Source of the DNA: Eutrophovita brisbanensis
Lineage (GTDB): Bacteria > Pseudomonadota > Gammaproteobacteria > Burkholderiales > Eutrophovitaceae
Length of the DNA: 64,000 bases
Direction of reading: 5' to 3'
NCBI GenBank assembly: GCA_038147395.1
Contig: JAYQTM010000001.1
Span: 806,001-870,000 of the forward strand
The notes below the pieces were generated by a model. That model was not told the DNA's origin and made no database searches. It saw nothing but the letters and a program-made list of their open reading frames with translations. Shown here piece by piece: positions 45,010 to 53,543 of the stretch. Numbering within the stretch: the first letter of the stretch is position 1; every line of letters begins with the position of its first letter. The position numbers were made by a program, and so were the translations under genes.

Positions 45010-45705
45010 TTAAGTCAACTGTGATGCGAGATCTAAAATGCTCTCAGCGTTGTAATCGAACCGTTCATCGCTACTGAGATCGATTTCTACATTTGGCGCA
45101 AATTCCCTCGGACGTTTGATAAACGCGGTACGCAGGCCACAATTTTTCGCGGCAATCAGGTCATCCTTGTGCGCTGCGCATAACATGACCTCGTTTGGGG
45201 TTAGTCCCAAGAGATTTGCGGCACCAAGATAGGTTTCTGGGTCTGGTTTGTAATGGCCGAATAGCTCTGCGCTGATAATGCAGTCCCAAGGTAGGCCGGC
45301 ATTCTTCGCCATGTTGTTGAGTAAAGAAAAATTACCGTTTGATAGCGTAGATATAGTGAATTGTTGTTTCAGTTTTCTGAGACCTCTAACAGAATCTGGC
45401 CACGGTTTTAATCGATGCCAAGCGCGATTCAAGTGATCGGTATCTTTTTCAGTGAGTGAGAGAGAAAACTGATTGAGTAGATCATCAAGGATGAGTCGAT
45501 GGAGCGCGTCGATATTCATCCAAGGGAGATCTTTATTGCGCACTCGGTCCATCGCCGGCGCATACCCAGCTCGCCACAAATTTGCAAATTTCGCAGCATT
45601 CACTTTGAATCCGTTTGCCTCGGATAACGCTCTTACCTCTCGAGTGATGCTGCCGCGCCAATCCACCACGGTCCCGAAAACATCAAAAACCAACGCTTTA
45701 ACCAT
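45010..45705 (-). CDS. Haloacid dehalogenase type II (HAD family)
   Basis: A 231-residue (S)-2-haloacid dehalogenase-like enzyme. Motif I ALVFDVFGTVVDWRGSI has the nucleophile Asp and the family's V-D-W; motif II TLSNGNFSLL; lysine in KPDPETYLGAANLLG; motif III MLCAAHKDDLIAAKNCGLRTAF. This is closer to true L-2-haloacid dehalogenases than the gene at 34978. There is no signal peptide. It ends 29 bases before the b561 start on the same strand. Confidence 0.9.
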   Translation of the reverse strand: MVKALVFDVFGTVVDWRGSITREVRALSEANGFKVNAAKFANLWRAGYAPAMDRVRNKDLPWMNIDALHRLILDDLLNQFSLSLTEKDTDHLNRAWHRLKPWPDSVRGLRKLKQQFTISTLSNGNFSLLNNMAKNAGLPWDCIISAELFGHYKPDPETYLGAANLLGLTPNEVMLCAAHKDDLIAAKNCGLRTAFIKRPREFAPNVEIDLSSDERFDYNAESILDLASQLT

Positions 45706-45772
45706 CTAATTCCCCTTTAATTTTGGTATCCCTTCGAAGTGTAACTGATTAATTTTCGATAGAATAAGTCTA

Positions 45773-45791
45773 AATGGGAATTATTCCCATT
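45773..45791. promoter_or_regulatory. Fur-family-like palindrome upstream of the TonB receptor
   Basis: AATGGGAATTATTCCCATT is a perfect palindrome with a central T (arms extend one base further on each side, 45772 and 45792). Aligned to the 19-base Fur consensus AATGATAATNATTATCATT it agrees at 14 of 18 defined positions; the mismatches are the symmetric GG/CC for AT/AT. A further half-site ATGGGA follows at 45795-45800. It lies 60 bases before the receptor ATG, so iron- or other-metal-dependent control is likely. Confidence 0.6.
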
Positions 45792-45850
45792 TACATGGGA
45801 TTAGCGTGACGGTAGCGTCATGCTCGTAGATTTGTATTTGGAGTAAATTC

Positions 45851-48202
45851 ATGTGGTTGTTTAGAAACATTTTGTCATGCAGCCTGTTGGCTGTTTTTTT
45901 ATTGCCCAAAGGTTTTGCAGAACCTAAGATTAATGAACTTGAGACGGATAGCATTGAAATCATCTCAACGACGCCGGTACCTGGTGTGGCGACCAGCATC
46001 AAGAAGGTCCCAAGCAATGTGCAGGCGGTTACGTCCGAACAAGCTGATAATCAAGTCAGTACCAACACAGCAGAATTTATTGAGCGCAATTTAAATTCCG
46101 TGACAGTGGGCCACGCGCAAGGGAACCCATTTATGCCGGATCTAATGTTTCGTGGTCAACTTGCCTCGCCGCTTCTTGGAAATCCTCAGGGTCTTGCAGT
46201 GTTCATGGATGGGACTAAGATTAATGAGTCCTTTGGGGATACTTTGCGCTGGGATATGATTCCTGAAAATGCAATTTCGACGATCAATTTGATCCCTGGC
46301 GGAAATCCAGCTTATGGACTCAATTCACTGGGTGGTGTTTTGTCGTTCACGACAAAATCTGGTTTTCAAAATCCAGGCACAAAATTCTCTGCTCATGGAG
46401 GATCGTGGGGGAGGCAGAGTTATTCATTTGAACATGGTTCGAGTAGCGGTAATAACGATCTTTTCTTGGCCGCTTCCTTTTTTGACGAGGATGGCTGGCG
46501 AGATGAGTCGGGCAGTGAGGTCAGCCAGTTATTCCTGAAAGTCGGAACCGAGACAGAGAATACCGACTTCGATATCAGTCTCATCTGGGCCGATTCTGAA
46601 CTCAATGGGACCCAGGCATTACCGATTTCATTCCTTGGGAATCGAGAGCAGGCGTACACGTTCCCTGATACCAATGAGAATTCGCTGGCTCACCTTCAGT
46701 TAGATTGGAGTCGCTACGTCAATGATAACAATCTACTATCTGGCGGTGTCTACCTCAGGAAAACAGAGAACAAGAACCTCAACAGTAACGTGAACGATGA
46801 GTTCGTTGGAAGGGATGATGATGTCCTTGGCGCCGGCCTTTTCATAGATGGTAGCGAATGTGTTGAGACTGCCGGTGATATCGCTGGACTAGCTGCTGCT
46901 CTTGGGGTCGCGGCAGGTACTGAGATTGATGAGGATGAGCAGTGCGCGGGCGCGAATGAAGGCTCCCAAACCGAGTCGACATCATACGGATTGTCTATTC
47001 AATGGACTAACTTTACCGATCGAAATACGCTTAGTCTTGGAGCAACGGCTGATTTAAACACCAACGATTTCTTCAACGATGAAGAGGGTGCGACGTTCAG
47101 TACGGGAACTTCGAGGACTACGACCTCGAATGGCGAGGGTTTTGAACGAGAGGTCTCTGTCTCGGTCGATAACCAGTATTACGGGTTTTACTTGTCGGAC
47201 CAATACGATTTAACAGACACCATATCGTTGTCTGGTGCTGCGCGTTGGAATTTTGCGACGATTGATCTAAACGATACGAACACGGTGACACCGAATCCAG
47301 CACTCAATGGTTTCCACAAATTTAGACGGCTTAACCCGGCTCTGGGTATTACGTTTAATCCAACTCCAAATTACACAACTTATCTTTCTTACTCCGAAGG
47401 CATGAGAGCCCCGACGCCGGTTGAATTGACTTGTGCGGATCCTGAGGCGCCGTGTAAGTTACCGAATGCGTTCTTGGCTGATCCACCACTTGAAAAGGTG
47501 GTTTCCAAAACGATCGAGTGGGGTGCCCGTGGTGGTCGAGGAGGTTTTGTATGGAGCTTCGCTGCCTACAACACAGAGCTTCAAGACGATATCCAATTTA
47601 TCGCGGCTGGCACTGGTGCGACCAACGCCGGCTTCTTCGACAACGTTGGAGATACCAGAAGACGCGGTGTCGAGATCGGTGCGGGGTGGCAAGTCGGGAA
47701 TCTCCTCACGCGTTTTGACTACAGCTACTTGGAAGCGACCTTTGAATCGACTTTCTCTATGGATAGCCCATTGAATTCCTCTGCAGATGGTAATGGTGAC
47801 ATCACGATTACACCGGGCAACAAGATGGCGAATATCCCAGAGAACACGTTTAAGATGCGCAGTGAGTACACGGCTTTTGGAAAGTGGACTACGGGCCTAA
47901 CGCTGAACTATTTCAGTGAAATCTATGCGAGAGGGGATGAAAATAATCAGGACGTGAATGGGACGATTCCTGGGTTTACCGTTGTTAATCTTGATTCGAC
48001 GTATCAGGCGACCAAAGGGTTAGAGATTTTTCTTAAAATCAACAACCTGTTCGACGAAGAGTACGAAAACCTCGGCATACTTGGTGCGAATTTCTTCAAT
48101 TCTGCGAATGGCACATACAACAACCTGACTGTACAAAACGAACAATTCCGCGGCTTAGGTGCTCCTCTTGGTGTATTTGCAGGGATCAACTATGCATTCT
48201 AA
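45851..48202 (+). CDS. TonB-dependent outer-membrane receptor
   Basis: A 783-residue outer-membrane transporter. A signal peptide (WLFRNILSCSLLAVFLLPKGFA) is followed by a TonB-box-like stretch (about SIEIISTTPVPG), a plug domain (KKVPSNVQAVTSEQA, MPDLMFRGQLASPLLGNPQGLAVFMDGTKINESFGDTLRWDMIP, PGGNPAYGLNSLGGVLSFTTKSG), and a beta-barrel ending in FAGINYAF with the C-terminal Phe. The 'asPLLGtPQGl-v-m/y-DGv' plug is typical of a broad proteobacterial group whose ligands are not generally known. Residues ~330-380 have an acidic, Cys-containing loop. A histidine kinase/response regulator pair follows. Confidence 0.92.
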   Translation: MWLFRNILSCSLLAVFLLPKGFAEPKINELETDSIEIISTTPVPGVATSIKKVPSNVQAVTSEQADNQVSTNTAEFIERNLNSVTVGHAQGNPFMPDLMFRGQLASPLLGNPQGLAVFMDGTKINESFGDTLRWDMIPENAISTINLIPGGNPAYGLNSLGGVLSFTTKSGFQNPGTKFSAHGGSWGRQSYSFEHGSSSGNNDLFLAASFFDEDGWRDESGSEVSQLFLKVGTETENTDFDISLIWADSELNGTQALPISFLGNREQAYTFPDTNENSLAHLQLDWSRYVNDNNLLSGGVYLRKTENKNLNSNVNDEFVGRDDDVLGAGLFIDGSECVETAGDIAGLAAALGVAAGTEIDEDEQCAGANEGSQTESTSYGLSIQWTNFTDRNTLSLGATADLNTNDFFNDEEGATFSTGTSRTTTSNGEGFEREVSVSVDNQYYGFYLSDQYDLTDTISLSGAARWNFATIDLNDTNTVTPNPALNGFHKFRRLNPALGITFNPTPNYTTYLSYSEGMRAPTPVELTCADPEAPCKLPNAFLADPPLEKVVSKTIEWGARGGRGGFVWSFAAYNTELQDDIQFIAAGTGATNAGFFDNVGDTRRRGVEIGAGWQVGNLLTRFDYSYLEATFESTFSMDSPLNSSADGNGDITITPGNKMANIPENTFKMRSEYTAFGKWTTGLTLNYFSEIYARGDENNQDVNGTIPGFTVVNLDSTYQATKGLEIFLKINNLFDEEYENLGILGANFFNSANGTYNNLTVQNEQFRGLGAPLGVFAGINYAF

Positions 48203-48243
48203 TTATCGAGCTTGACCCTGAAGGTTGGTCAATTAAGAATAAG

Positions 48244-48274
48244 AGCCCTAGTCATTGTGATTAGGGCTTTTTTT
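48244..48274 (+). terminator. Intrinsic terminator after the TonB receptor gene
   Basis: AGCCCTAGTCA pairs with TGATTAGGGCT (one G-T pair) around TTG, followed by seven T. It separates the receptor from the kinase gene, whose ATG is only 13 bases past it, so the kinase needs readthrough or an undetected promoter. Confidence 0.85.
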
Positions 48275-48286
48275 ATGGTGATCTAA

Positions 48287-49228
48287 ATGGGTGACTCTGT
48301 GGAAAATAGGAAAGCAGACCAAGTGCTACCCCAGGTTTGGCGGGACATGTCCATGTTGGTGCTTGTCGCGATCATGCTTTTTTGGACAGCATCGTTTTTC
48401 GAACTGAGCGAGAAGTTCTCGAAAGTCACTTCCACGATGGAAACATGGCAGCTTGATGAAGTTCCATTGGTGTTGCTTGCACTATTTATTATCGTGGTCG
48501 CTGTTTTATCTCGACGCACGAGCCAACTGAGAGTTCAAACGGAGCTGCAGGTACAAGCCCAGCGAGATCTTGCGGCCGCACTGATCCAGAACAAGAGGCT
48601 CGCTCGGAGGAATATCGAGGTTCAAGAAAATGAACGGCGTAATTTAGCGAGAGAGCTACATGATGAGTTTGGTCAGAGTTTAAATGCCATCATGATCGAC
48701 GGCGTTGGTATCCGGGATACAACTCGGGATGATAGTGATGCGCACAAGCACGCACAATCGATTTTGAGAATCTCAGGGCAGTTGTTCTCCGGTATGAGAG
48801 ATCTTTTGAAACAGTTAAGACCGCTGGCCCTTGACGAGTTGGGCTTACAGCCTGCTTTGGAGCACCTGGTTGATGACTGGCGACGACGGTATCCGAAGGT
48901 GGAGTGGCTGTCCGAATTCGAGCTAGAAGATAATCAGTTTGATGAACCATCAAATATGACGATTTATCGATTTATCCAAGAGGGAATGACGAACATTGTG
49001 AAGCACAGCGATGCCTCGTTAGTTAAGCTCTCAGTGAATCTTGATGCCAAAAGCAGCCGCGTCACAATGAGCGTGTCGGATAACGGCTCCATCGCCACAG
49101 TTCCTCAGCGGAGCGAGGGGATCGGTTTGCTGGGGTTACGGGAGCGCCTTGAGTCTCTCGGAGGGAAATTCGAGTCGAGTGTGAGTAGACCGACGGGGTT
49201 TAAGATCGAGGGGTATTTTGATGTGTGA
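48287..49228 (+). CDS. Membrane histidine kinase, NarX/UhpB type
   Basis: A 313-residue sensor kinase with two predicted membrane helices (about residues 21-40 and 58-76) and a very short periplasmic loop, a coiled-coil linker, then a HisKA_3 domain: NERRNLARELHDEFGQ with phosphoacceptor His125. The ATP-binding part shows YRFIQEGMTNIVKHSDAS (N box), SDNGSIA (G1-like) and GIGLLGLRERLESLGG. The missing sensor domain suggests sensing through the membrane segments or a partner. The regulator gene follows in 24 bases. Confidence 0.92.
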   Translation: MGDSVENRKADQVLPQVWRDMSMLVLVAIMLFWTASFFELSEKFSKVTSTMETWQLDEVPLVLLALFIIVVAVLSRRTSQLRVQTELQVQAQRDLAAALIQNKRLARRNIEVQENERRNLARELHDEFGQSLNAIMIDGVGIRDTTRDDSDAHKHAQSILRISGQLFSGMRDLLKQLRPLALDELGLQPALEHLVDDWRRRYPKVEWLSEFELEDNQFDEPSNMTIYRFIQEGMTNIVKHSDASLVKLSVNLDAKSSRVTMSVSDNGSIATVPQRSEGIGLLGLRERLESLGGKFESSVSRPTGFKIEGYFDV

Positions 49229-49252
49229 TTCACCATTCTTTTTGCCAAGCCG

Positions 49253-49921
49253 ATGATGACTTCGATAAAAGTTCTATTAGTTGATGACCATGCCGTTGTC
49301 AGAGAAGGTTACAGAAGGTTACTCGAGAAGCATCCTTCGATCTCGGTGATCGGAGAGGCAGATAATGGTGATGATGGTTACAGGCTGATATGCGACAAAA
49401 AACCCGACGTTGCTGTTCTTGACATCACGCTTCCTGGTATGAGTGGAATCGAGGTGGCTCGCAAAGTGATTGTTCGGGTGCCGAGTCAAAATATATTGAT
49501 GTTTAGCATGCATGACGACATGTTGTTTGTGAAGCGAGCGTTCGACGCGGGAGCAAAGGGTTATGTGACGAAATCATCAGCACCAGATCAACTCGTGTTG
49601 GCCGTTCAAAAAGTGTCAAAGGGCGAACAATATTTAAGTGATGACATTGCTAAGAGGTATGCCGAGGAAGGATCAAGCAGAGGAGGCATTCACCTCGATT
49701 CATTGACCAAACGAGAGTTCGAGGTTTTCCGTCTTCTTGCAATTGGTCAGACTGTTGCCGAGATTTCTGAGCAGCTGCATGTGTCTTATAAAACGGTCGC
49801 AAATTGCCAATCTAATATTCGACAAAAGCTGGATGTGTCTAATGCGACGAATCTCGTCAAGCTTGCGCTAGATCATGGGATCATCGCAATGGCGGATGCA
49901 CCGTCTGACAGCGACATTTGA
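49253..49921 (+). CDS. NarL/FixJ-family response regulator
   Basis: A 222-residue two-domain regulator. The receiver has the acidic pair DD near residues 11-12, phosphoacceptor Asp57 in VAVLDITLPGMSG, and Lys in KGYVTKSS near 107. The LuxR-type HTH is at residues ~150-215 (LTKREFEVFRLLAIGQTVAEISEQLHVSYKTVANCQSNIRQKL). It pairs with the kinase just upstream. Targets are unknown; candidates are the adjacent TonB receptor or the dehydratase. Either ATG 49253 or 49256 may start it. Confidence 0.92.
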   Translation: MMTSIKVLLVDDHAVVREGYRRLLEKHPSISVIGEADNGDDGYRLICDKKPDVAVLDITLPGMSGIEVARKVIVRVPSQNILMFSMHDDMLFVKRAFDAGAKGYVTKSSAPDQLVLAVQKVSKGEQYLSDDIAKRYAEEGSSRGGIHLDSLTKREFEVFRLLAIGQTVAEISEQLHVSYKTVANCQSNIRQKLDVSNATNLVKLALDHGIIAMADAPSDSDI

Positions 49922-50115
49922 TGCTCCCGGCGCATGTTCCTGGTGCTATTTAAAAAATCTCGTTAGCGAACCATACTCTTAACGGCCAAACTGTTTCATT
50001 TGTCGCATCCATGTGAGTTTTGACGTCGTCGATTTGAGACTTCGGATACACTCTGAGTTATCTGAATCACAGCGCATTAAATTAGTCAAAAATTGGTTGT
50101 TAAGAGGGGAAAACA

Positions 50116-51960
50116 GTGGGAAATAAAAAGACGGTTTCTAAAAAGAGTATTCAAAAGTCCCAGAGCTCGAGTCGAGACGCGTCTAAGTTGCGTTCGAGAC
50201 AGTGGTTTAACAACCCAAAGAATCCAGATATGACTGCGCTGTATATTGAGCGCTATATGAATTGGGGTATCAGTCGAGAGGAGCTCCAATCGGGTAAGCC
50301 CATTATTGGAATCGCTCAATCAGGGTCTGACCTGTCGCCGTGTAATCGTCATCACCTAGAGTTGGCTAAACGAGTTCGTGAGGGTATTCGAGAGGCTGGT
50401 GGCATCGCATTCGAATTTCCAGTCCACCCGATTCAAGAGACTGGAAAGCGTCCCAGCGCAACGCTTGATCGCAATCTTTGTTACTTGGGATTGGTTGAAC
50501 TCCTATATGGATATTTCATCGACGGTGTCGTTCTCACAACTGGTTGTGATAAAACGACGCCAGCCCAGTTGATGGCAGCTGCAACAGTAGATATACCAGC
50601 GATAGTCCTATCCGGTGGTCCGATGCTAAATGGTTGGTTCAGAGGCAAAAGGACGGGTTCAGGGACGATTGTTTGGGAGGCAAGAAAGCTTCTAGCTGCG
50701 GGTGAAATCAATCACGAGCAGTATATTGAGATTATCGCGTCATCGGCGCCCTCAGTCGGGCATTGCAACACGATGGGGACTGCCTCGACCATGAACGCGT
50801 TAGCCGAGGCGATTGGAATGTCTCTTCCTGGTAGTGCTGCAATACCGGCACCTCACCGTGAGCGTGCTGAAAATGCATATTTGACGGGGAAAAGAATTGT
50901 AGAAATGGTGTGGGAGGATCTTCGGCCATCCAAAATCATGACTAAGTCTGCCTTTGAAAATATGATCGCTGTGAATTCTGCGATCGGTGGTTCGACCAAC
51001 GCACCAATTCACTTTAACGCGATCGCAAAACATCTTGGTGTCAAGCTAGACAATGACGATTGGGAGCGTGTTGGATACGATGTGCCCCTCATCGTAAACA
51101 TGCAGCCAGCGGGTGAATATTTAGGGGAGGACTTTCATCATGCGGGTGGAGTGCCAGCGGTTGTTAGCCAGCTCATCAAGGCAGGCAAGATCAACAAGAA
51201 AGCAACGACTGTGAATGGCAAGTCCTTGTACCAAAATTGCCAAAAAGAAAAAGTGATGGATGAATCGGTGATTTGGTCGACCAAGAAACCAATGAAATCA
51301 AAGGCTGGTTTTTTGAATATGAAAGGTAACCTTTTCGATAGTGCGATCATGAAAACGAGCGTGATATCCGATTCGTTTAAGGAAAAATATTTATCTGATC
51401 CCAAAGACCCCAATGCGTTTGAGGGGAGAGCGATTGTTTTCGAAGGTCCTGAGGATTATCACAAACGAATTGATGATCCCAAACTCAAGATTGATGATCG
51501 GTGCATGCTTTTTGTCAGAGGGGTAGGTCCTGTTGGATATCCTGGTGCTGCTGAGGTCGTGAATATGCAGCCCCCGGCAAAATTAATTAGAGCTGGCGTT
51601 CAGGAGCTACCGTGTATCGGAGATGGCCGACAATCTGGAACATCTGGATCGCCTTCCATTCTCAACGCATCCCCGGAGGCGGCGACCGGAGGAAACTTGG
51701 CGATACTAAAAACGAACGATATCGTTCGAATCGATTTAAACAAACGTTCGGTTGACATCAAGATTTCCAAAACAGAGATCGAAAAAAGACATCGGGCGCT
51801 AAAGAAAAAAGGCGGGCATCCGATTCCTGAAAGTCAAACACCATGGCAGGAAATTCAAAGAGAAATCGTTGATGAGCTCTCCGAAGGAATGGTACTCAAG
51901 CCCGCGGTTAAGTATCAAAAAATTGATCGTAAGAAAGGTGTTCCGAGAGACAATCACTAG
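50116..51960 (+). CDS. IlvD/Edd-family sugar-acid dehydratase (pentonate type)
   Basis: A 614-residue iron-sulfur dehydratase. GTG start with GAGGGG seven bases upstream. The cluster cysteines are in SPCNRHH, TTGCDKTTPAQLM and GHCNTMGTASTMNAL near residues 75, 147 and 217; AVNSAIGGSTNAPIHF and DGRQSGTSGSPSILNASPEAA near 500-530 mark the sugar-acid (xylonate/arabinonate) branch rather than dihydroxy-acid dehydratase proper. It removes water from an aldonic acid to give the 2-keto-3-deoxy acid. It precedes rraA by 55 bases. It fits with XylX- and AraD1-like genes elsewhere in the window. Confidence 0.88.
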   Translation: MGNKKTVSKKSIQKSQSSSRDASKLRSRQWFNNPKNPDMTALYIERYMNWGISREELQSGKPIIGIAQSGSDLSPCNRHHLELAKRVREGIREAGGIAFEFPVHPIQETGKRPSATLDRNLCYLGLVELLYGYFIDGVVLTTGCDKTTPAQLMAAATVDIPAIVLSGGPMLNGWFRGKRTGSGTIVWEARKLLAAGEINHEQYIEIIASSAPSVGHCNTMGTASTMNALAEAIGMSLPGSAAIPAPHRERAENAYLTGKRIVEMVWEDLRPSKIMTKSAFENMIAVNSAIGGSTNAPIHFNAIAKHLGVKLDNDDWERVGYDVPLIVNMQPAGEYLGEDFHHAGGVPAVVSQLIKAGKINKKATTVNGKSLYQNCQKEKVMDESVIWSTKKPMKSKAGFLNMKGNLFDSAIMKTSVISDSFKEKYLSDPKDPNAFEGRAIVFEGPEDYHKRIDDPKLKIDDRCMLFVRGVGPVGYPGAAEVVNMQPPAKLIRAGVQELPCIGDGRQSGTSGSPSILNASPEAATGGNLAILKTNDIVRIDLNKRSVDIKISKTEIEKRHRALKKKGGHPIPESQTPWQEIQREIVDELSEGMVLKPAVKYQKIDRKKGVPRDNH

Positions 51961-52015
51961 TCCTGACTCAGCCAAAATGTTGGTAACTGATTAAATTTGT
52001 GCAGTCTAGTCTGAG

Positions 52016-52669
52016 ATGTCTGAGTTGCAAGACTTAATCGCTGGGTTTAAGGGAATACCGACGGCGACTATTGCGAACGCGCTAGATGATGTGGGTAAAG
52101 TCGTCAATAGCTCTCCATTTATTCGTGCAGTTGTTCCTGGTATGACTCTTTGTGGACCTGCATTAACGGTAGACGTAGAAACTGGTGAAGCCGGAACGTT
52201 TTCCTCATCTGACTTTAAAGTGGGAGCACTAATCGATGCGGCAAGTCCTGGGGACGTGATTGTTGTGTCTGCAAAAGCAGCACGGGCGTCTATTTGGGGT
52301 GGAATGGCATCTTTAGCAGCAAGCATCAAGGGTGTCGCTGGCCTCGTGGTTGATGGTTCTGTTCGTGATGTTGAAGAGATGTCGGGGTGTGAATTCAATG
52401 TATTTAGTCGGCACGTGATTCCGACAACCGGTAGATCCAGACTTCGAGTTAAATCGATCGGAGAATCAGTCATGATCGACGGCATCGAGGTTGCGTGTGG
52501 CGACATCATTGTTGGAGACTCAACCGGAATTGTCGTTGTTCCTAAAAACCAAGCCTCTCGCGTTCTTCAGAATGCGTTGACCTATCAGATGCAGGATCGA
52601 GAGGCAGAGCAGGAGATACGAACAGGATCGAGCTTTACCGAAGTGATGTCGAAATTCAAACGAATTTAG
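52016..52669 (+). CDS. RraA-family protein (HMG/CHA aldolase-like)
   Basis: A 217-residue RraA-like protein. The family includes RNase E regulator RraA and 4-hydroxy-4-methyl-2-oxoglutarate/4-carboxy-4-hydroxy-2-oxoadipate aldolases. The KGVAGLVVDGSVRDVEEM block near residue 105-122 carries the Arg-Asp pair needed for aldolase or oxaloacetate decarboxylase activity, and GDIIVGDSTGIVVVPKNQA near 160-178 is also typical. Next to a sugar-acid dehydratase an aldolase role (pyruvate-releasing) is more likely than RNase control. It overlaps the convergent binding protein by 4 bases. Confidence 0.85.
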   Translation: MSELQDLIAGFKGIPTATIANALDDVGKVVNSSPFIRAVVPGMTLCGPALTVDVETGEAGTFSSSDFKVGALIDAASPGDVIVVSAKAARASIWGGMASLAASIKGVAGLVVDGSVRDVEEMSGCEFNVFSRHVIPTTGRSRLRVKSIGESVMIDGIEVACGDIIVGDSTGIVVVPKNQASRVLQNALTYQMQDREAEQEIRTGSSFTEVMSKFKRI

Positions 52670-53418
52670 TCATTCACTTTAGATGCAAGTGGTGCGACAT
52701 CGACCCCTTTGACTGAATATTTTTCGATGAGTTGATCAATCACTCCAGATTGTTTTGCTTCTTCGATGAACTCATAAAGGTACTTTGCCGCTTCGATATT
52801 TCTTGGTGGCGTGCAGGCGGATTGTTTTACCGACGTGATTTTACCGTCAAGAATTCGGCTTCCTTGAATTTTTTCCGCATCCGATACGAGGCGAGGCTTT
52901 AAGCCTCCCAACACTTCTAAGCCATCAGCAACAAAATTCGTGAACGACTCATCAATTGAGCCAGACCGAATTAATGTCGCGTTTTTTAAGTGGTTGGTAA
53001 GAAACAAGTCGTATGCGCTTCGATTCATGACAGAGATGCGGATGCCGTCTCGATCAACTTCTTCGATAGACGTGATCGAGGATTCCTCCCTTACTAGAAA
53101 GGTGACAGGGATTTCTAAGTAAGGCTCAGTAAATGACAGTTCCTTAGCGCGCTGAGGTTCTTTTCCGAGAAACGCGATATCCCAAGCGTCTTCTTTCGCG
53201 GCGTCGGCGAGTTCCCCTGGGGTTTTTCTGACGACAAAAACAACCTCGGCATCGAGGGTTTTCGCGAAGGCTCGACCAAGGTCTGGAGCAATCCCAAAGG
53301 GCACACCATGGTCATCAATTCGACTGACAAGCAGGAAATTCGCAGCGTTGATTCCCACTCGAATGACGTTATTTTTAGTGAGTTCTTTTTTTACTTGATC
53401 GATCGAGTGGTTTTTCAT
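52666..53418 (-). CDS. Amino-acid-type solute-binding domain protein without signal peptide
   Basis: A 250-residue SBP_bac_3 family protein. The core VIRVGINAANFLLVSRIDDHGVPFGIAPDLGRAFAKTL, WDIAFLGKEPQRAKELSFTEPYLEIPVTFLVRE and TSIEEVDRDGIRISVMNRSAYDLF are those of periplasmic amino-acid receptors, but residues 1-16 (MKNHSIDQVKKELTKN) are hydrophilic and no upstream start adds a signal sequence. The protein therefore looks cytoplasmic. It has no permease partner nearby. It is convergent with rraA, with 4 bases of overlap. Confidence 0.82.
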   Translation of the reverse strand: MKNHSIDQVKKELTKNNVIRVGINAANFLLVSRIDDHGVPFGIAPDLGRAFAKTLDAEVVFVVRKTPGELADAAKEDAWDIAFLGKEPQRAKELSFTEPYLEIPVTFLVREESSITSIEEVDRDGIRISVMNRSAYDLFLTNHLKNATLIRSGSIDESFTNFVADGLEVLGGLKPRLVSDAEKIQGSRILDGKITSVKQSACTPPRNIEAAKYLYEFIEEAKQSGVIDQLIEKYSVKGVDVAPLASKVND

Positions 53419-53448
53419 ATTCAGTCTCTATATTTGGTATCGTGTTTC

Positions 53449-53490
53449 AGGAAAATGATTTTCCTAAAATGTGAACGGTTAATCATTTTC
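53449..53490. repeat. Nested inverted repeats between divergent genes
   Basis: AGGAAAA-TGA-TTTTCCT (53449-53465) is a perfect palindrome with a 3-base centre. GAAAATGATT (53451-53460) also recurs inverted as AATCATTTTC at 53481-53490. The sites lie in the 125-base region between the binding-protein gene and the glycosylase gene and could be an operator. Confidence 0.5.
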
Positions 53491-53543
53491 TAAATTTTAT
53501 CAAGTTATACACCCTCGTCCGAGCCTGACTTCTGTGGATTGTT

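Noticed and set aside
52006..52509. 167-codon minus-strand frame over rraA
   Set aside because: Antisense of the RraA coding sequence, low-complexity Ser/Thr/Pro content.
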